Shown: positions 34,822-37,625 of the stretch, in pieces
Position numbering within the stretch: the first letter of the stretch is position 1
How the letters are laid out: every line of letters starts with the position of its first letter
NCBI RefSeq assembly: GCF_001426265.1
Contig: NZ_LMDG01000004.1
Coordinates: 109,324-146,948 of the forward strand
Source: Rhizobium sp. Root1220
GTDB lineage: Bacteria > Pseudomonadota > Alphaproteobacteria > Rhizobiales > Rhizobiaceae
Direction of reading: 5' to 3'
DNA length: 37,625 nt
The notes under the pieces: model-generated
Database searches by the model: none
What the model was told of the DNA's origin: nothing
What the model saw: the letters and a program-made list of their open reading frames with translations, nothing else
Program-made: the position numbers and the translations under genes

Positions 34822-36018
34822 TCAAAGCAGCCGGGCGGCCCGTCCACTGCGCCTCGTAGCGCTGTTGTAGTAGCTGGAAGCCTGCTGGACCGATCTGTGT
34901 CGAGACTGCTCCATGGCCTCGGGAAGGGGGATGCCACGATTGGCTGCTTCCGTCAGGTATCCGGATCGCAGGCCGTGCGCCGAAAACTCCCCACTGTTCA
35001 ACCCGGCCATCTCCGCCCGCTGCTTGAGGATCGCATTGACCGACTGGGGATCGAGCGCCCGGCGGGAGACGGTGCCCCAGCGTCCGATCCCCCTGAACAC
35101 ACTGCCCTTGTCGATCTTCGCCGCCGCCAACCAGGCGTTCAGGGATTCGACAGGTCGGCCGGTCAAATAAACGACCTCGTCCTCTTCGCCTGGTGTCGTC
35201 TTGGTGCGACCGAGATGAATGGCCAAAGAGGGGAGGGGAGAGCCATCCGGCACCTCGAGCGGTGGCTCGACCGTCAGCTGTTCGCAGCGTAGCCCGGCAA
35301 CCTCGCTACGCCGACGGCCACCGGAGGCAAAGGCGACCATCAGAATTGCCCGGTCCCTGATATCGCGCAAACTATCTGTCGCGCAGGTCGCCAGTAATTT
35401 TGCCAGAACGTCTGATGTCACTGCCTTTGCGCTCTTGCGACGGCGTTGTCTCGGGACGGCGCGCACGGCGAGACGAATGGCGGATTTGAGGGCAGGGGAG
35501 GCGAACACGCCGTCGAGCCCGCGCCACTTGGTCAGGGTCGACCAGCTGGCCAGCCGCCGGCGCACCGTATCCGGTGCGTGCGGGCCGGTAGATTTCAGAA
35601 ACTTTTGGGCGCGCAAATTGTCGGCGACTCCATCAGGCATGCCGTGATCGGGGTCGCCTGCACGCTTCTCTGGATCCCAGAGGTGGTGGGCGACGAACTT
35701 GAGTAGCAGTGCTTCCGGCGCCGGCCAGGGCAGTGACCGGCCCGTGGCCGCCAACCCCCAGGCTTCGAGGTAGGCGAGATCAGATGTCAGCGCCCGCAAC
35801 GTGTTGTCGCCCATGCCGCGTTCGACAAGATGCTTCAGGGTCTCCACGTCCTGGTCGGTGAGCAGCTCGGCGAGCTCGTCGCGGCGCTCCATCGGCAAGA
35901 CGGCGGCGATGGTGTCGAGTTCTTCCGATCGGCGTTCGACGGCGGATTTCGATGTGGACGGCGTCAAAGGAAGCTCCGAAACAGGGTTCTGTCCGGCGAT
36001 GCAGCCGTCCCCTGGCAT
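34822..36018 (-). CDS. Tyrosine-type site-specific recombinase/integrase
   Basis: A 398-aa recombinase. The N-terminal core-binding part (TLRALTSDLAYLEAWGLAATGRSLPWPAP) precedes a catalytic domain with Arg in FASGGRRRSEVAGL (~R236), the HGLRSGYLTEAA box (H348, R351), His in SRHRSVQQASSYY (~H374) and a nucleophile Tyr at 383 or 384; all catalytic residues appear present. It ends ATRRSGRAARLL. ATG at 36018 is used, with no clear ribosome site; TTG at 36048 is possible. A 33-bp inverted repeat begins 31 bp upstream. Such enzymes are common on alphaproteobacterial plasmids, where they may resolve multimers or integrate elements; which applies here is unknown. Confidence 0.9.
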   Translation of the reverse strand: MPGDGCIAGQNPVSELPLTPSTSKSAVERRSEELDTIAAVLPMERRDELAELLTDQDVETLKHLVERGMGDNTLRALTSDLAYLEAWGLAATGRSLPWPAPEALLLKFVAHHLWDPEKRAGDPDHGMPDGVADNLRAQKFLKSTGPHAPDTVRRRLASWSTLTKWRGLDGVFASPALKSAIRLAVRAVPRQRRRKSAKAVTSDVLAKLLATCATDSLRDIRDRAILMVAFASGGRRRSEVAGLRCEQLTVEPPLEVPDGSPLPSLAIHLGRTKTTPGEEDEVVYLTGRPVESLNAWLAAAKIDKGSVFRGIGRWGTVSRRALDPQSVNAILKQRAEMAGLNSGEFSAHGLRSGYLTEAANRGIPLPEAMEQSRHRSVQQASSYYNSATRRSGRAARLL

Positions 36019-36048
36019 TGTTTTTTCTGATTTGCGCGACAAAATCAA

Positions 36049-36081
36049 TAACCATCGATAAGCGATACTTATCGATGGTTA
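36049..36081. repeat. 33-bp perfect inverted repeat upstream of the recombinase gene
   Basis: Arms TAACCATCGATAAG (36049-36062) and CTTATCGATGGTTA (36068-36081) are perfect reverse complements around CGATA. The geometry (two inverted arms, short spacer) is that of a tyrosine-recombinase core site, and the location just upstream of the recombinase gene suggests either its crossover site or an autoregulatory operator. The arms are AT-rich compared with the surroundings. Confidence 0.75.
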
Positions 36082-36246
36082 GAGCTGCTGCCCGACATCG
36101 TCAGCGACAGCGGAAGCAATGATCCATCTCGCTTCTGGTTAGCGGCATATTTACCATAGATTCATCACCTTACTTCCCGTTCAAGTTGCCCCCGCGGAAG
36201 CTGCGGAAGGCGGAAGCTGGCAGCGGATTGATCGAACGATCCCATT

Positions 36247-36799
36247 TTGCCGATGCCCGCGCCTTGCTATGGCTCGATAGCGAGCTCGCTCATCTCGAGC
36301 ACGGTGCTGCGCGACGCTGGCCACGACATCCGCACGCTGACTCATGAGGTCAACCGAATCCATGCAGTCATGACCGAAGCGGTCAATGAAAGCTGGTTTC
36401 ATGAACCGGGGTTGCTGCTCGGTGAATGGCAGCCCGAGCAGCTCGCCAAGGCCATCCAGGACATTGAGGCAGACAAAAAAGAACCGACCCCCGGCCGGAT
36501 CGTTGCGGCCCTGAACCTTCAGCTTCTGGACCGCGATGTTCGGAAAGGACTATGAAACGTTGTGGCAGACGACGCTGCACAAGATCGGCCGCAAGCCAGA
36601 CGGAAAGGGGCTGCGAAGAAAGGATTTCTCCGGCCCGCTGGCGCAAATCCGCAGCCTGCGCAATCGCATTGCCCATCACGAGCCTATCATCATGTGGAAC
36701 CTGCCGAAGCGCTACGAAAGCATGGTGGAAATGACCGGCTGGCTGTCCCCGGCCGCCGCGGCCTGGTGCCAGGCACACTGCCGGTTCCAAAAGGTCTAA
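36247..36799 (+). pseudogene. Frameshifted Abi/HEPN-like gene
   Basis: Two overlapping plus-strand frames together make one protein. The first ends ...WFHEPGLLLGEW...PTPGRIVAALN and goes out of frame; the second supplies FSFWTAMFGKDYETLWQTTL, then PLAQIRSLRNRIAHHEPI and GWLSPAAAAWCQ. Joining them at about 36519-36523 needs one base removed after the AAC codon. RNRIAHHEP is the R-x4-6-H motif of HEPN/Abi-like proteins, which in active form are usually RNases in phage defence or toxin systems. The first ~40 residues also seem out of frame, so a second lesion upstream is likely. Non-functional as it stands, unless frameshifting or a sequencing error is involved. Confidence 0.72.
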
Positions 36800-37372
36800 T
36801 CGCGAAGACGGCAGCAGCTAGTCCAAGGAAGGTCAGGAATCCGTCGAGGGTCATTTGAGGGTGCTACCGAAAGAATCAAGTTTCTGAGAATATTGAAATA
36901 CCAGCAAGTATTACGTGTGTATCTCGTCATTAGCGCCGAAAACAGCCAGTCCGCTCACGGCCCAAAATCAGCTATTACCTGTAGGCAAAGCTGATATCCG
37001 TTACAAATTTCAGATAGATAGCTCTTATATCAAAAGGGCCGACGGTTCGAACCCCATCAAGGCAAAGGTGGCTCCGGCTATGGCAGTTTTGCGCCCGCAT
37101 TCCAGTCATAGACACCGTGTTTGCCCGTACCTAAATGCAGACATGGCTTTACATCCCGGTGCTTGCTGCTTCCGCTCGCACGAGTAATCGCTCCGCTAGA
37201 CGGTGGGGGAAGGCATCCCGCGGCAATTGACGGTGCGAGATGGCTGTTATTCCCCCTATGAGCACAAACGCTACCCTCACGGGTGACGACGGCGGCAGTG
37301 AAGTTGCCAGCGCAGCGTTTGTATGGCACCTCGTTTACATGCCAAATTTGCGAACGACATAAGGATGCGACC
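36800..37372. other. Gene-poor stretch
   Basis: No supported gene in 573 bp. On the minus strand from 36854 a reading MTLDGFLTFLGLAAAVFAI resembles the start of a small membrane protein but loses sense at about 36797, where the Abi-like relic begins, so it may be a truncated gene end. A GGTTCGAACCC motif near 37044 recalls a tRNA T-arm but no tRNA can be folded around it. Confidence 0.4.
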
Positions 37373-37625
37373 GTGGGAGACGAAGTTTGGGGGACGTTAG
37401 TCAAAGAATTCTCTGATGTTCCAGACGCGTCGGCCATAACTCGCATCGCTGTGCGCCTTGTGATCGCGGCGGTACTCGGTGGGGTTCTCGGGTTCGAACG
37501 CGAGAGCAAGGGCAGAAGTGCTGGCTTGCGGACTCACATGTTGGTTGCCGTGGGTGCTGCACTTTTCGTTTTAGGTCCACTGCAGAGCGGCATGCAGATC
37601 GGCGATCTGTCACGGGTACTGCAGG
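37373..37625 (+). CDS. MgtC/SapB-family membrane protein, 5' part (runs off the window)
   Basis: GTG at 37373 with AAGGA at 37361-37365 opens a frame that continues past the end. The product begins MGDEVWGTLVKEFSDVPDAS, then AITRIAVRLVIAAVLGGVLGFERE and SKGRSAGLRTHMLVAVGAAL, the hallmark of the MgtC/SapB N-terminal membrane domain (first helix, GxERE, R.AGLRTHMLV). MgtC-like proteins are inner-membrane proteins linked to survival at low Mg2+ and regulation of ATP synthase, but many distant homologues have unknown roles. Only 84 codons are seen. Confidence 0.85.
   Translation, partial: MGDEVWGTLVKEFSDVPDASAITRIAVRLVIAAVLGGVLGFERESKGRSAGLRTHMLVAVGAALFVLGPLQSGMQIGDLSRVLQ

Noticed and set aside
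37030..37075. GACGGTTCGAACCCCATC, similar to a tRNA T-arm
   Set aside because: The stem has a mismatch and no acceptor, D-arm or anticodon arm can be placed around it.
36915..37187. A 90-codon plus-strand frame before the MgtC-like gene
   Set aside because: No ribosome site, no domain-like pattern and unusual composition; treated as non-coding.
37078..37509. A 143-codon minus-strand frame over the MgtC-like start
   Set aside because: The plus-strand frame carries clear MgtC/SapB motifs with a ribosome site; the minus frame is Ser/Arg/Thr-rich and featureless.
1..37625. CRISPR arrays, rRNA genes, complete insertion sequences
   Set aside because: I saw no regularly spaced direct repeats, no rRNA-like stretches and no transposase gene with terminal inverted repeats.

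Overview
The window reads as the conjugation and replication backbone of an alphaproteobacterial (Rhizobiales, most likely Rhizobiaceae) repABC plasmid. The evidence is a repABC replicon, a Ti/Sym-plasmid-type Dtr set (traCDG facing traAFBH across an oriT), an eleven-gene trb mating-pair operon in the order trbBCDEJKLFGHI, and a TraR/TraM regulatory pair. The DNA is GC-rich throughout, with tight start/stop overlaps inside the operons.

Layout. 0-1.3 kb: small plasmid genes (DUF736, two short unknown proteins) with hairpins. 1.3-4.9 kb, minus strand: traC-traD-traG, then an unknown 76-aa gene, a WGR-domain gene and a secreted thermonuclease that appear to extend the same transcript. 4.9-5.15 kb: a perfect 18-bp tra-box-like palindrome and a recognisable oriT core. 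5.15-11.1 kb, plus strand: traA-traF-traB-traH, followed by a DUF3800 gene. 12.1-14.7 kb, minus strand: an alpha/beta-hydrolase and a multi-pass membrane protein with a soluble DNA-binding-like N-terminus, overlapping genes that I relate to the RcgR/RcgA conjugation regulators. 15.0-16.0 kb: traR and traM, convergent and abutting. 16.2-17.1 kb: small unknown genes. 17.1-26.7 kb, minus strand: trbI back to trbB. 26.7-27.0 kb: a second tra-box-like palindrome between trbB and repA. 27.0-30.8 kb: repA, a parS-like site, repB, a counter-transcribed RNA locus, repC and a second near-identical parS-like site. 30.8-37.6 kb: an accessory segment with a GGDEF gene remnant, an SDR/SnoaL/LysR/SDR/DUF1330 metabolic cluster, a tyrosine recombinase with a 33-bp inverted repeat just upstream, a frameshifted Abi/HEPN-like gene, and the start of an MgtC/SapB-family gene running off the end.

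How it works together. TraR would bind two GTGCAA/TTGCAC palindromes, one controlling traCDG/traAFBH and one between trbB and repA, so that DNA processing, the mating pore and possibly plasmid copy number are switched together; TraM would restrain TraR. Two features depart from the Ti paradigm. There is no AHL synthase gene (traI) ahead of trbB. The TraR-like protein also carries substitutions at canonical AHL-pocket positions (Y53L, Y61S, D70H by Ti TraR numbering) while keeping a TraR-like DNA-binding domain. Together with the RcgA/RcgR-like pair between the two conjugation blocks, this suggests conjugation control that is not classical quorum sensing. All functional statements come from reading the sequence and remembered family knowledge; no database search was possible.
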